From the NCBI RefSeq assembly GCF_009189165.1, contig NZ_CP045118.1, positions 806,001-870,000 on the forward strand: a DNA stretch of 64,000 nucleotides, written 5' to 3'. Both the position numbers and the translations under genes were made by a program. Each line of letters starts with the position of its first letter. Position 1 is the first letter of the stretch. Shown piece by piece: positions 52,372 through 61,639 of this stretch. The notes below the pieces were generated by a model. It was given only the letters and a program-made list of their open reading frames with translations, was not told the origin of the DNA and did no database searches. This DNA is from Pseudomonas sp. SCB32. GTDB taxonomy: Bacteria > Pseudomonadota > Gammaproteobacteria > Pseudomonadales > Pseudomonadaceae.

Positions 52372-53476
52372 GGGCGGTGACTCCGAGGAAGCGGCGCGGG
52401 GAATAGGGTTCGGCGGCCAGCGGCAGCGGCTCGTCGCACAGCAGGGCGGCCAGCAGGTCGGCAGTGCCGGGCGCGGTGGTCACGCCCAGGCCTTCGTGGC
52501 CGACCGCCAGCCATAGGCCGGGGCGTTGCGGGTGTTCGCCCACCAGCGGCAAGCCGTCGGGGCTGGCCGCGCGGAAACCGGCCCAGCTGCGGATCACATT
52601 GAGGTTGGCCAGGCCCGGCATGTAGTCCACGGCGCGGCGCAGCATCTTTGCCAGCATCCAGCCTTCCACCTGCGGATCGGTGGTGCCGAACTGCCGCGAG
52701 GCGCCGATGAACAGCTGCCCGGTGGGGCGCGGCTGGATGTTGCAGGCCACCGAGGGGCCGCTGGCGTTGTGCGCGCTGGTCACGTAGCCCAGCTCCACCA
52801 GCGTGCGGCTGACCTTGCCGGGGTAGCGGTCGGTGATCAGCAGGTGGCCCTTCTTCGGCTCGATGGGCAGGCCGGGGCACAGCTCGCCGGCCTGGATGCC
52901 GTTGGCCAGCACCACGGCCTTGGCGCTCAGCCATTGGCCGTTGTCGAGGCGCACGCGGGGCTCGTCGATTTCCACCACCTTGGCCTGCCGCTGGCGGATC
53001 GGTTTCAGCGCCGACTCAAGCAGCCATGCCGCGGCGCGCGGCGCATAGAGAATGCCGTCGCCGGTGATCTCCAGCCCGCCGCGCAGGTCGCTGCGCAGCT
53101 CGGGTTCTTCGCGCAGCAACTCGGCGCTGTTCAGCAGTTTTGCGGCGACGCCGTGCTCGCGCAGCACGGCGAACTTGCGCTCGGCTTCGGCCATCTCTTC
53201 GTCATTGGCCGCCAGCCACAGCGTGCCGTTGCTGCGGTAGGCGCACTCGGCGGGCATGTCGCGGCCCCACTCGCGCCAGCGATGCAAGGAGTAGTCGCTC
53301 AGCGCCAGTTCGGCGGCATTGTCGTCCAGCACCAGCAGGTGGCCCATGCCGACGGCGGTGGCGCCGGGCAGGCGCGCGTCCAGTACCAGCACGTCCAGCC
53401 CGCGGCGGGCCAGGGCGTGGGCGCAGGCGGCGCCGACGATGCCGGCGCCGATGACGATGATGTCCGCATCGCTCAC
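52364..53476 (-). CDS. lhpB: D-hydroxyproline dehydrogenase, DAO-type FAD subunit
   Basis: A 370-residue D-amino-acid-oxidase-fold protein. The FAD motif is [21 protein letters not shown] at the N-terminus. It ends with [40 protein letters not shown], typical of the family. It oxidises cis-4-hydroxy-D-proline to Delta1-pyrroline-4-hydroxy-2-carboxylate. The start is GTG inside the stop of the epimerase gene (GTGA). A longer open frame upstream is read-through of another frame over the epimerase gene. Confidence 0.88.
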   Translation of the reverse strand: MSDADIIVIGAGIVGAACAHALARRGLDVLVLDARLPGATAVGMGHLLVLDDNAAELALSDYSLHRWREWGRDMPAECAYRSNGTLWLAANDEEMAEAERKFAVLREHGVAAKLLNSAELLREEPELRSDLRGGLEITGDGILYAPRAAAWLLESALKPIRQRQAKVVEIDEPRVRLDNGQWLSAKAVVLANGIQAGELCPGLPIEPKKGHLLITDRYPGKVSRTLVELGYVTSAHNASGPSVACNIQPRPTGQLFIGASRQFGTTDPQVEGWMLAKMLRRAVDYMPGLANLNVIRSWAGFRAASPDGLPLVGEHPQRPGLWLAVGHEGLGVTTAPGTADLLAALLCDEPLPLAAEPYSPRRFLGVTAHA

Positions 53477-54417
53477 GAGCGGATGCCCCAGGCGAACGGG
53501 TCGTCCTCTTCCAGCAGCAGGGTAGCCTCGGCGCTGATGTTGGCGCGGCCACGGATGGTCGGGATGATGCGCCCTTCGGATGGTTCGCCGGTCCACTCGA
53601 AGCGACCTTCGAACTGGCTGCCGATCACGCTGGCCTGGCGCCAGGGCTGGCCGGCCTGCAGCTTGCCGTCTGCGGCCAGGCACGCCAGCTTGGCGCTGGT
53701 GCCGGTGCCGCAGGGCGAGCGGTCGTAGGCCTTGCCGGGGCAGAGCACATAGTTGCGGCTGTCCGCTTCGGGATCGTCGGCGAACAGCTCGATATGGTCG
53801 ATCAGTCCGCCGTCTTCGCCACGGATGCCCTGGTCTTCCAGCGCCTTCTGTACGGCGACGGTGTAGGCGGTAAGGGCTTCGAGGTTGTCGCCGGCCACGC
53901 GCAGGCCATGATCGGAAATCAGGAAGAACCAGTTGCCCCCCCAGGCGATGTCGCCGTGTACCAGACCATGGCCGGGCACTTCCACCGGTACCTGCTTGCG
54001 GTAACGGTAGGCGGGCACGTTGCGCACGCTCACCGAGCGGTCGTCGTGCAGGGTCGCTTCGACGGTGCCGACCGGCGTCTCGATCTTGTGCGTGCCGGGG
54101 CCGATGCGCCCCAGGTGCGCCAGCGAGACCACCAGGCCGATGGTGCCGTGGCCGCACATGCCCAGGTAGCCGGTGTTGTTGAAGAAGATCACCCCGGCAC
54201 AGGCGCTCGGGTCCACCGGCTCGCAGAGCAACGCGCCGACCAGCACGTCGCTGCCGCGCGGCTCCAATACCGCTGCGGCGCGCCAGGCGTCGTGCTCCTC
54301 GGCCAGCCGCGTGCGGCGCTCGGCCATGCTGCCCTTGCCCAGATCGGGAAAGCCGTCGAGCACCAGGCGCGTGGGTTCGCCGCCGGTGTGGGAATCGAGA
54401 ACCTGGATGCGTTTCAT
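53473..54417 (-). CDS. lhpA: 4-hydroxyproline 2-epimerase
   Basis: A 314-residue proline-racemase-family enzyme with both catalytic cysteines: Cys88 in MCGHGT and Cys236 in [10 protein letters not shown]. It interconverts trans-4-hydroxy-L-proline and cis-4-hydroxy-D-proline, the entry step. It is first in the overlapping operon that continues with the three dehydrogenase genes. Confidence 0.92.
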   Translation of the reverse strand: MKRIQVLDSHTGGEPTRLVLDGFPDLGKGSMAERRTRLAEEHDAWRAAAVLEPRGSDVLVGALLCEPVDPSACAGVIFFNNTGYLGMCGHGTIGLVVSLAHLGRIGPGTHKIETPVGTVEATLHDDRSVSVRNVPAYRYRKQVPVEVPGHGLVHGDIAWGGNWFFLISDHGLRVAGDNLEALTAYTVAVQKALEDQGIRGEDGGLIDHIELFADDPEADSRNYVLCPGKAYDRSPCGTGTSAKLACLAADGKLQAGQPWRQASVIGSQFEGRFEWTGEPSEGRIIPTIRGRANISAEATLLLEEDDPFAWGIRS

Positions 54418-54530
54418 GCTGCCCCCTGGGGTGTCTTGTTGTAGACGCTAGGGTGGCGCGGCGGGGAGGGTGGGCGCTTGAGGATTTTCCCCCGTGCCGA
54501 TGATGAAATCGGCACAGGGGCGATGAGCGA

Positions 54531-55211
54531 TCAGCTCGGCGAAGGACGGTTCGGCAGATGCTCGTAGAGGGTCCGGCAGACGCCGTTGATGTGCTCTTCC
54601 AGCAGGCGCGCGGCCAACTCGCCGTCGCCCGCACGGCAGGCGTTGAGGATGTCATGGTGCTCGTGATCCGCGCGCTCCTTGCCGGCCGACAGGCTCATCT
54701 GCATGCGCAGGTAGCGCTCCAGCTTGTCGTGGATCGAGCGGATCAGGCCAAGCAGGTACGGCCGCTGCGCCGGCTCGTAGAGGCAGGCGTGCAGCTCCCA
54801 GTTCAGCTCGGCCCAGCGGCCCACGTCATCCTCGCCGATGAAGTCGGCACAGATGCGTTCGGCGCGCGCGAAGGTCTCCTCGGTCATGTTCGGCACCGCC
54901 AGGCGGATCGCCTGGGCTTCCAGGACCACCCGCACCTCGAACATCTGCGCCAGTTCCGGCTCGGAAATCTTGGTCACCAGCGCGCCCTTGTTGCGCTGGA
55001 ACTCCACCAGGCCCTCGGCCTCCAGGCGCTTGAGCGCCTCGCGCACGGGGATCTTGCTGACGTTGAACACCCGGGCGATGTCGTCCTGGCGGATCGGCTC
55101 GTTTTCCGCCAGCTGGCCGGAAATGATCGCCTCGCGCAGATGCTTGGCAATGATCTCCGAGGCGGAAGGGGCGATGCCCAGATTGGGCGCGTTGCGCAGG
55201 GGTAGCGGCAC
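54531..55211 (-). CDS. GntR-family regulator (FCD domain)
   Basis: A 226-residue FadR/VanR-type regulator. Winged helix about 10-78 (LREAIISGQLAENEPIRQDDIARVFNVSKIPVREALKRLEAEGLV) and an all-helical FCD effector domain about 85-215, with candidate metal-binding His in LNWELHACLY and HINGV. A GTATAC-centred box lies 31-46 bases upstream, which suggests autoregulation. It probably represses the hydroxyproline genes until the inducer binds. Confidence 0.88.
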   Translation of the reverse strand: MPLPLRNAPNLGIAPSASEIIAKHLREAIISGQLAENEPIRQDDIARVFNVSKIPVREALKRLEAEGLVEFQRNKGALVTKISEPELAQMFEVRVVLEAQAIRLAVPNMTEETFARAERICADFIGEDDVGRWAELNWELHACLYEPAQRPYLLGLIRSIHDKLERYLRMQMSLSAGKERADHEHHDILNACRAGDGELAARLLEEHINGVCRTLYEHLPNRPSPS

Positions 55212-55241
55212 GATGCGATCCGGTCAGGTGGGTGTTGTCGG

Positions 55242-55257
55242 ATATGGTATACGAAAC
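55242..55257. promoter_or_regulatory. GntR-type operator upstream of the GntR gene
   Basis: ATATGGTATACGAAAC keeps the right half-site TATACGAAA of the perfect box and a weaker left half. Confidence 0.6.
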
Positions 55258-55335
55258 GGCCATGGCACTGGGAGGGCCCGGTGATCGGACGCTTCACACC
55301 AACGGACACGCAAGGCGCGTGCCCGGTAACCGGGA

Positions 55336-56223
55336 TCAGTTGCGGCGGTCGACGATATAGCGGGCCAGTGCGCGCAGCGGCTCGGCGGAGTCGCCGAAAC
55401 CTTCCAGGGCGGCCACTGCCTGGTCGCGCAGGGTCAGGGCGTAGGCCTTGGCGGCATCGAGACCGAGCAGCGCAGGGTAGGTGGGCTTGTCGTGGGCCTG
55501 GTCCTTGCCCTGGGTCTTGCCGAGGGTGGTGGTATCGCTTTCCACGTCGAGGATGTCGTCCTGCACCTGGAAGGCCAGGCCGATGGCCTTGGCATAGCGG
55601 CGCAGCGCTTCGAGGTCTGCGGCGCCGGCGCGGCCGCTGGCCAGGGCGCCAAGCTGCACGCTGGCCTCGATCAGTGCGCCGGTCTTGTGCCGGTGCATGG
55701 TTTCCAGCGCGGCCTGGTCGATCTTGCGGCCGACCGATTCGAGGTCGATCGCCTGACCACCGACCATCCCGGCGGAACCGGCGGCGCGGGCCAGGATCAG
55801 CAGCATGTCCAGGCGGGTATGGGCGTCCTGCGGATTGAGCTGGGCGTTACCGATCACCTCAAAGGCCAGCGTCTGCAGGCCATCGCCAGCGAGAATCGCG
55901 CAGGCTTCGTCGAAGGCGATATGGGTGGTCGGCTGGCCGCGACGCAGGTCGTCATCGTCCATCGCCGGCAGGTCGTCGTGCACCAGCGAATAGGCGTGGA
56001 TCAGCTCCACCGCGCAGGCTGCACCGTCGGCGCGTTCCAGCTCGCCACCCAGCGCTTCGCAGGCGGCGTAGGCCAGCAGAGGGCGCACGCGCTTGCCGCC
56101 GTTGACCACGCTGTAGCGCATGGCGGCATAGAGGCGGGTGAGTTCTTCACGAGGGGCGATGAACAGGGTTTCCAGTGCAGCATCGACACGCGCCTGGCAG
56201 CGCGCCTGGTAGGCGGCGATCAT
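55336..56223 (-). CDS. ispA: Farnesyl diphosphate synthase
   Basis: A 295-residue (2E,6E)-farnesyl diphosphate synthase. The two Asp-rich metal motifs are [14 protein letters not shown] and FQVQDDILD. The early block [16 protein letters not shown] is normal. It elongates dimethylallyl and geranyl diphosphate in the cytoplasm. Its ATG overlaps the xseB stop (ATGA). In most pseudomonads dxs follows directly; here the hydroxyproline island follows instead. Confidence 0.95.
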   Translation of the reverse strand: MIAAYQARCQARVDAALETLFIAPREELTRLYAAMRYSVVNGGKRVRPLLAYAACEALGGELERADGAACAVELIHAYSLVHDDLPAMDDDDLRRGQPTTHIAFDEACAILAGDGLQTLAFEVIGNAQLNPQDAHTRLDMLLILARAAGSAGMVGGQAIDLESVGRKIDQAALETMHRHKTGALIEASVQLGALASGRAGAADLEALRRYAKAIGLAFQVQDDILDVESDTTTLGKTQGKDQAHDKPTYPALLGLDAAKAYALTLRDQAVAALEGFGDSAEPLRALARYIVDRRN

Positions 56224-56465
56224 GCGTCGTCGCCTTCCGGATCGAAGGGCGCTTCGCTCAACTCGCCGTCACGCTCCAGCAGGATCTGCACTTTCTGCTC
56301 CGCCTGGGTCAGCGCCGCCTGGCAGTCGCGGGTCAGGCGGATGCCCTGCTCGAAGGCGCCCAGCGAGTCCTCCAGCGACAGCTCGCCGCTTTCCAGGCGC
56401 TCCACCAGCGTTTGCAGCTCGGCGAGGGACTGTTCGAAGTCAAGGGAAGCTTTCTTGCGGGCCAT
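56220..56465 (-). CDS. xseB: Exodeoxyribonuclease VII small subunit
   Basis: An 81-residue helical XseB. The family core is [43 protein letters not shown]. It assembles with XseA to degrade single-stranded DNA. The frame is open to 56504, but [11 protein letters not shown] is the usual start. Coupled to ispA by a 4-base overlap. Confidence 0.93.
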   Translation of the reverse strand: MARKKASLDFEQSLAELQTLVERLESGELSLEDSLGAFEQGIRLTRDCQAALTQAEQKVQILLERDGELSEAPFDPEGDDA

Positions 56466-56684
56466 GCGGACATCTCGGCGGGGGGATTCAGAACCCGGCG
56501 ACACTAGCAGAGACGGGACTTGCGGGCAAATCCGAGGGGTAGTGGTAGTCGCCAGAATGGCTGCTGCGATGACTGAACAAGGACGCCTCCGGGAGCGAGC
56601 GAACGGCCCTTGTCGCGCAGAGGTTCGCCCCTGATGTCCTGGTGATTTCGATGGACGAAACGCCAGCGGGAAAGTGAGAGGTTT

Positions 56685-57311
56685 CTAGTATTCACTGTCC
56701 CTGATGCCCTGGTGCTCCGCTACCACCTTCAGCATCCGTAACGACTCGAACGGTGCATCCACTACGAACTGGTTCGCCAGCCACGATGGCACGCTGCCGC
56801 CGGGATCGCCGCGCATTTCGTAGGTGACTTCGGTGAGCTTCGGGCCCTTGGGGACCATCTGCCAGGTGCCGGAGAGTATCGGCACGCGGATGCGTCCCTT
56901 CACCGGCGGGATGTAGTCCGGGGCGGCCTGCAGGCGTCGGATCATGCCGCCGTCCGGGGTCTCCTCCGTGCTCACCTTCAGCACCAGGTCGCGCGGTTCT
57001 GCGGGCCAGGGGAGTTTGGTGTCCAGATAGACCCAGATGGCTTCGTCGCTGTACTTGAGCAGGCGCATCTGGGCGCAGGCATAGAGCCATGCGCAGGACA
57101 CGCGCAGGTTCTCCTGCAGGTGCCCGAGGGTGGCGACGTCGGCTTTCACCAGTGCCACGCCACGGAAGCTCTTGTAGTGCGAGTCCGGCACATCGCTGAG
57201 GTAGACGCGGATGCCGTTTTCTTCCTTCGCCAGTTGCCAGTTCTCCGCCTGGGCCCGGGCGATGACCGGGATGGCGAGTAGCAGGGCGATGAGTAGCGAG
57301 AGGCGTTTCAT
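56685..57311 (-). CDS. Exported START-domain protein
   Basis: A 208-residue protein with a signal peptide (about 1-20) and a START/SRPBCC lipid-binding fold. Markers are WQLAKEENGIRVYLSDVPDSHYKSFRG and TYEMRGDPGGSVPSWLANQFVVDAPFESLRML. It likely binds a hydrophobic ligand in the periplasm. Ligand unknown. Confidence 0.85.
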   Translation of the reverse strand: MKRLSLLIALLLAIPVIARAQAENWQLAKEENGIRVYLSDVPDSHYKSFRGVALVKADVATLGHLQENLRVSCAWLYACAQMRLLKYSDEAIWVYLDTKLPWPAEPRDLVLKVSTEETPDGGMIRRLQAAPDYIPPVKGRIRVPILSGTWQMVPKGPKLTEVTYEMRGDPGGSVPSWLANQFVVDAPFESLRMLKVVAEHQGIRDSEY

Positions 57312-57405
57312 GGTGGCGTTCCCAGGGGAATAGCCCGATCTTAGGCGCTCTGGATGTCACTGGCGCAATGGCCGGCGAGCGGTCGTGGGGACTTTCGCGG
57401 GCATT

Positions 57406-57431
57406 AAAAAAGCCGGCTTGTGGCCGGCTTT
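57406..57431 (-). terminator. Intrinsic terminator of an unassigned transcript
   Basis: On the minus strand AAGCCGGC-type arms (GCCGGC and GCCGGC around CACAA) are followed by TTTTTT. No annotated minus-strand gene ends just before it. Confidence 0.85.
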
Positions 57432-57507
57432 CAGGGGGTGGTCCAACCTTACTTCTGGTAAGGCAGACCGCCTTGATTCTGTGGCAACGCAGTGAGCTGC
57501 GTGCGGG
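57406..57507 (-). ncRNA. Candidate small RNA between two terminators
   Basis: The 120-base gap between the ppa terminator and the terminator at 57406-57431 contains no long reading frame. A TACCAT -10-like hexamer (minus strand, 57519-57514) would start an RNA near 57507. Inside, CCTTAC-CAGAA-GTAAGG makes a perfect hairpin closed by an outer GGTC/GACC pairing. The transcript would be about 100 bases. A minus-strand frame ending LPQNQGGLPYQK exists but has no ATG, so a small peptide is less likely. Confidence 0.45.
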
Positions 57508-57556
57508 GGCGCAGATGGTAGCAAAGTCGGGACGAAAAGCCTAATCCCAGTCATGA

Positions 57557-57582
57557 AAAAGCCCCGCCTGGGCGGGGCTTTT
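57557..57582 (-). terminator. Intrinsic terminator of ppa
   Basis: AAAAGCCCCGCC and GGCGGGGCTTTT pair around TG, followed on the minus strand by T residues. It lies 27 bases past the ppa stop. Confidence 0.85.
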
Positions 57583-57608
57583 CACGGCGCGGATAATCCG
57601 CGCGACCA

Positions 57609-58139
57609 TCACTTGGCCTGGTAGGCGGCGACGGCTTTGTTGATGTAGTCGTGGGCTTGCGCGGCATCGCCCCAGCCCTCGACCTTCACCCACTTGCCCT
57701 TTTCGAGATCCTTGTAGTTCTCGAAGAAGTGCTTGATCTGCTCCAGCAGCAGGGCCGGCAGGTCGGTGTATTCCTTCACGTCCTTGTACAGGACGGTCAG
57801 CTTGTCGTGCGGTACGGCGATCAGCTTGGCGTCGCCGCCGGCTTCGTCGCTCATGTTCAGCACGCCAACGGGACGGGCGCGAATCACCGAGCCCGGAGCA
57901 ACCGGGTAGGGGGTCACGACCAGCACGTCCAGGGGGTCACCGTCGTCAGCCAGGGTGTTCGGGATGAAGCCGTAGTTGGCCGGGTAGAACATCGGGGTGG
58001 CCATGAAACGGTCGACGAACAGGCAGTCGGTGTCCTTGTCGATTTCATACTTGATCGGCGCGTGGTTGGCCGGGATCTCGATGGCGACGTAAATGTCGTT
58101 CGGCAGGTCTTTGCCAGCCGGGATGCTGCTGTAGCTCAT
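57609..58139 (-). CDS. ppa: Inorganic pyrophosphatase
   Basis: A 176-residue family-I soluble pyrophosphatase. It hydrolyses PPi to phosphate in the cytoplasm. The metal site is [10 protein letters not shown], with the substrate block [16 protein letters not shown] and [11 protein letters not shown]. Length is normal. It has its own promoter and terminator. Confidence 0.97.
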   Translation of the reverse strand: MSYSSIPAGKDLPNDIYVAIEIPANHAPIKYEIDKDTDCLFVDRFMATPMFYPANYGFIPNTLADDGDPLDVLVVTPYPVAPGSVIRARPVGVLNMSDEAGGDAKLIAVPHDKLTVLYKDVKEYTDLPALLLEQIKHFFENYKDLEKGKWVKVEGWGDAAQAHDYINKAVAAYQAK

Positions 58140-58180
58140 GGACGACTCCAGATAGTGGTCGGGCCGAAAAAGTGCGGCGG

Positions 58181-58209
58181 ATTATAGGCAGATTGCCGTG
58201 GCCAAGCCA
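58181..58209 (-). promoter_or_regulatory. Predicted sigma-70 promoter of ppa
   Basis: On the minus strand TGGCTT and a perfect TATAAT are spaced by 17 bases, about 40 bases before the ppa ATG. Confidence 0.45.
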
Positions 58210-58219
58210 CAGACATCAC

Positions 58220-59038
58220 CTAGTGCGCCTGAGTTTCCTGATATTCGGGGTGTTCGCGCTGAAGCTGCTTGAGACGCGAGAGCGGATCTTGCCGGTAGAA
58301 CAGCGAAAGCTGTTCATAGACGTTGGGATAGGCCGCGTGCAGCAGGTCGGGGGCGGTGAAGAAGTATTCGCTGGTGACGGCGAAGAACTCCGCCGGATTT
58401 TCCGCGGCGTAGGGGTCGATGGCGGTGTGCGCGTGCGGGTTGCGGTCCAGATGGCGGTTCATGTCGTCGTAGGCGCTCTGCATGGCGGAGGCCCAGTCGG
58501 TGACGCGCATGTCGCGGTGCAGCGGTGGCAGGCCGTTGGCGTCGCCATTGAGCATGTCCAGCTTGTGCGCCAGTTCGTGGATCACCAGGTTGTAGGCGTC
58601 CCAGCCGCCGCCGTTTTCCACGCCGGGCCAGGCGAGGATCACCGGGCCTTGCAGGGAGGTCTCGCCGGCGCGCTCATCGTCGAATTCGTGGATGACGCCC
58701 GCCGGGTCCCGGTGTTTCTGCGGGCTGACGAAGTCGTCGGGGTAGAGCACCAGTTCGTGGAAGCCCTGGTACCAGTTCAGCTCCGGCAGGTGCAGCAGGG
58801 GCAGTTGCGCCTGGACGGCGAGCAGCAGGCGGCGGTAGTCGTCGAGTTCTACGCCGGGCAGGGCGGAAAGGTGTTTGTCGCGCAGGAACAGCTGCGCCCG
58901 CTCGCCGAGCAGGCGCAATTCGTCATCGTTCAGGCCATCGAGGATCGGCAGGTGCTGGCGTACCTCCCGCCACAGCTGCGCATCGAGCGGATGGCGGGCG
59001 AGGAAGCGCCGGCGGCGCCAGGCGCTGAACGACCACAT
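58220..59038 (-). CDS. mtfA: Zinc-dependent peptidase, MtfA family
   Basis: A 272-residue M90-type peptidase. The zinc motif is VIHELAHKLD, and a downstream Glu in ENPAEFFAVTSEYFF is the third ligand. In E. coli MtfA interacts with the Mlc repressor; whether that holds here is unknown. It lies 6 bases after the DedA gene, on the same strand. Confidence 0.87.
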   Translation of the reverse strand: MWSFSAWRRRRFLARHPLDAQLWREVRQHLPILDGLNDDELRLLGERAQLFLRDKHLSALPGVELDDYRRLLLAVQAQLPLLHLPELNWYQGFHELVLYPDDFVSPQKHRDPAGVIHEFDDERAGETSLQGPVILAWPGVENGGGWDAYNLVIHELAHKLDMLNGDANGLPPLHRDMRVTDWASAMQSAYDDMNRHLDRNPHAHTAIDPYAAENPAEFFAVTSEYFFTAPDLLHAAYPNVYEQLSLFYRQDPLSRLKQLQREHPEYQETQAH

Positions 59039-59044
59039 GGGCGA

Positions 59045-59704
59045 TCAGTGCTCGCCGGGCTGGGTCTTGGCCGAAGGACGCAGTTTGTGGCGGATGAAGC
59101 CGATCACCATGGGGAGCAGCGAGAAGGCGATGATGCCGATGATCATCAGCGAGAGGTTCTGCTTGATGAACGGCACGTTGCCGAAGAAGTAGCCCAGGGT
59201 GACCAGACCACCGACCCAGGCCACGCTGCCCACCACGCTGAAGGACAGGAAGCGCAGGTAAGGCATGTAGGCCATGCCGGCGACGAAGGGCGCGAAGGTG
59301 CGCACGATGGGCAGGAAGCGCGCCAGGGTCACGGTCTTGCCACCGTGACGCTCGTAGAAGGCGTGGGTCTGGTCCAGGTAGTCGCGGCGGAAGATCTTGG
59401 AGTTCGGGTTGCTGAACAGGCGCTTGCCCAGGGTTCGGCCGATCACGTAGTTGGTGCTGTCGCCGGTGATGGCCGCGATCAGCAGCAGGCCGCCGAGCAT
59501 CCACGGGTCCATGCCGCCGGTAGCGCAGATGGCGCCAGCGATGAAGAGCAGGGAATCGCCCGGCAGGAAGGGTGTCACCACCAGGCCGGTCTCGCAGAAG
59601 ATCACCAGGAAGAGGATGGCGTAGATCCAAGTGCCATAGTTGGCCACCGCCAGCGACAGGTAGGTGTCGAGGTGGAGAATCATGTCGATCGGGTTGAATT
59701 CCAT
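59045..59704 (-). CDS. DedA-family membrane protein
   Basis: A 219-residue inner-membrane protein of the DedA/VTT family. It has the [24 protein letters not shown] entry loop and the [20 protein letters not shown] motif with conserved Arg, both typical of lipid-flippase-like proteins that maintain envelope integrity. It probably forms a transcript with the peptidase gene. Confidence 0.9.
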   Translation of the reverse strand: MEFNPIDMILHLDTYLSLAVANYGTWIYAILFLVIFCETGLVVTPFLPGDSLLFIAGAICATGGMDPWMLGGLLLIAAITGDSTNYVIGRTLGKRLFSNPNSKIFRRDYLDQTHAFYERHGGKTVTLARFLPIVRTFAPFVAGMAYMPYLRFLSFSVVGSVAWVGGLVTLGYFFGNVPFIKQNLSLMIIGIIAFSLLPMVIGFIRHKLRPSAKTQPGEH

Positions 59705-59902
59705 GAGAAGCCTGTTTTGACAGCGGGGTGAACGACCGGGGGGCGCATTATAGAGACGGTCGCGGGCCTGGGGCGCGTTTCATCGCGTCCTGCGACGAAC
59801 GTCTACTCAGGATATTACAGGTCGAAAGTGAAAATTCGGTTGGGGTGCTGGCGGAAATGCCCTGTGACAAATGTGCCGGAGCCCTGTGCTAGGGGCCGGG
59901 CG

Positions 59903-60781
59903 TCAGCGCAGGCTTGCCTGCCAGCTGAGCCGTACCGGCATCGTTGACGGGCCGAGGTGTTGCGCGGGAGCGGCTTGCGGGGCGGCCCCCGGCAATTGCT
60001 CGGCGACGGGGTGCTCCGCCACGTTGCGGGTGCGCATGGCGGTTTCCAGGTGCGCCTCGGCGATCAACTGCTGCAGTCGCCCGCTGCGTTGCAGGGTACG
60101 CAGGCCGCGGTCGAGGCTGGCGGCCAGCGCTTGGCCCTCGGGGCGCGTCCTGGGGACCAGGACGTAGAGTGGCTTGATGTCCAGCGGCGGCTCGACGAAC
60201 AGCAGTTGATCACGCAGCGCCGGGGCATTCTGGGCGAGCAGCTGATAGCCGGTATAGCGGTCCGTCACCGCCAGGTCGATACGCCCGCGCAGGAGCTTTT
60301 CCAGGTTCTGCCAATCGTTGCTGACCACTTCCTTCTTGAGGTAGTCGGCGGCGTCGAAGGCGCTCTGGTTGACGTAGCCGCGCACCACGCCGATGCGATA
60401 GGGGCGCAGGCCGTCGAGATTGCCGGGGATGATCGGCAGCTCGTGGTCGCGGCGGCGGAAGAAGCCGAGCTGGGAGTCCAGCAATGGCATCGAGGTGTAG
60501 AAGTCGCGGCTGCGGTCGGCCGAGAGGTAGGCCGGCATCAGGGCGTCGAAACGGCCTTCGCGGGTTTCGTTGAGCGCGCGCTGCCAGGGCAGGAACACCA
60601 GCTCGGCCTTGTCGCCATTGAGCGCCAGGGCTTCGTCGAGGATGCGGCTGGCCAGACCGTGACCGGGGAGGTCAGGGCCGACGTAGGGCGCCCAGTCCAG
60701 CGTGGCGATGCGCAGGGTCTGCGCCTGGCTGGCGGTGCACAGGAGCATGAGGATGAGGCTGACGAGCAGGGGACGACGCAT
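59903..60781 (-). CDS. Periplasmic solute-binding protein, SBP_bac_3 type
   Basis: A 292-residue binding protein with signal peptide about 1-20. The mature start is LRIATLDWAPYVGPDLPGHGLASRILDEAL. Its C-terminus extends about 30 residues past the fold as a Pro/Ala-rich tail. No permease or ATPase gene is adjacent. Ligand unknown; orphan sensors of this kind occur next to chemoreceptors or alone. Confidence 0.8.
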   Translation of the reverse strand: MRRPLLVSLILMLLCTASQAQTLRIATLDWAPYVGPDLPGHGLASRILDEALALNGDKAELVFLPWQRALNETREGRFDALMPAYLSADRSRDFYTSMPLLDSQLGFFRRRDHELPIIPGNLDGLRPYRIGVVRGYVNQSAFDAADYLKKEVVSNDWQNLEKLLRGRIDLAVTDRYTGYQLLAQNAPALRDQLLFVEPPLDIKPLYVLVPRTRPEGQALAASLDRGLRTLQRSGRLQQLIAEAHLETAMRTRNVAEHPVAEQLPGAAPQAAPAQHLGPSTMPVRLSWQASLR

Positions 60782-60874
60782 GGATACCCTCAGCCGGCGG
60801 GCCCGGCGAGTCGATGGCCGGTCATCACTCTAGTGCGCCCGGCCCGCTGAATCCAGCGGGCCCCGGGGCCGCCG

Positions 60875-61339
60875 TCAGGTCAGGTCGTCGCTGATCGGCA
60901 GGATGTAGTTCTTGAACTCGCTGTCTTCGTGGAAGCCGATGGACTCGTAGACCTTCTGCGCGACTTCGTTGTTGACGCTGGTGGAGACGCGCATGCGGAC
61001 GGCCTGGGTATCGCGGGCCATCTGCCGTGCGGTCTGCAGCAGGTGGTCGGCTACCAGTTGGCGGCGCGCTTCCTCGGCGACGTAGATGTCGTTGAGGATC
61101 CACACGCGCTTGAGAGACAGCGAGGAGTAGCTCGGATAGAGCTGGCAGAAGCCCAGCAGTTTGTCGTCGCTGTCGTCCGCGAGGGCCAGGTAGATCACCG
61201 ATTCTTTGCGGCGCAGGCGCTTTTCCAGGAATTTCCGCGAGGATTCGGGGTAGGGCAGCTTGCCGTAGAACTCGCGGTATTTGACGAACAGCGGAGCGAG
61301 CAGATCGAGGTGGTCGAGCGTGGCTTGCACGATACGCAT
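60875..61339 (-). CDS. GNAT-family N-acetyltransferase
   Basis: A 154-residue acetyltransferase. The acetyl-CoA region is NDIYVAEEARRQLVADHLLQTARQMA, and VYESIGFHEDSEFKNYILPI ends the fold. Substrate unknown. Confidence 0.87.
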   Translation of the reverse strand: MRIVQATLDHLDLLAPLFVKYREFYGKLPYPESSRKFLEKRLRRKESVIYLALADDSDDKLLGFCQLYPSYSSLSLKRVWILNDIYVAEEARRQLVADHLLQTARQMARDTQAVRMRVSTSVNNEVAQKVYESIGFHEDSEFKNYILPISDDLT

Positions 61340-61639
61340 GGGCGGGCCTCGGCGTGGTGTGGTTGGGCTGGTATGGCAATGCAGGGGCTATGCCAGCGGA
61401 TAGCCAGTGTGTCCGATGCTGCACCAGAAATTGTTGAAAGCGCAATCCAAGCAAGCGTTTGATCTGGAATGTTTGGCAGACGGGGCTTCAGAGAGCGTAG
61501 GAGCGGACTTCGTCCGCGATAGGTCAGCATCGCGCCGGAGGCCGTCGCGGACAGAGTCCGCTCCTACGGGGCGTCTTGTGGCGCGCGGAAATGTAGGAGC
61601 GGGCCATGCCCGCGATTTGCGCCCATCGGGCGCCCGGTC
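61340..61639. other. Intergenic region with REP elements
   Basis: No gene seen between the acetyltransferase and eutC. REP palindromes occupy the second half (61497-61567 and a partial copy near 61592-61618). Confidence 0.6.
61497..61567. repeat. REP palindrome (GTAGGAGCGGACT family)
   Basis: GTAGGAGCGGACTTCGTCCG on the left pairs with CGGACAGAGTCCGCTCCTAC on the right. Confidence 0.85.

Noticed and set aside
57357..57554. 65-residue minus-strand frame between ppa and the START gene
   Set aside because: It reads straight through an intrinsic terminator and lacks coding character; a small RNA is the better explanation.
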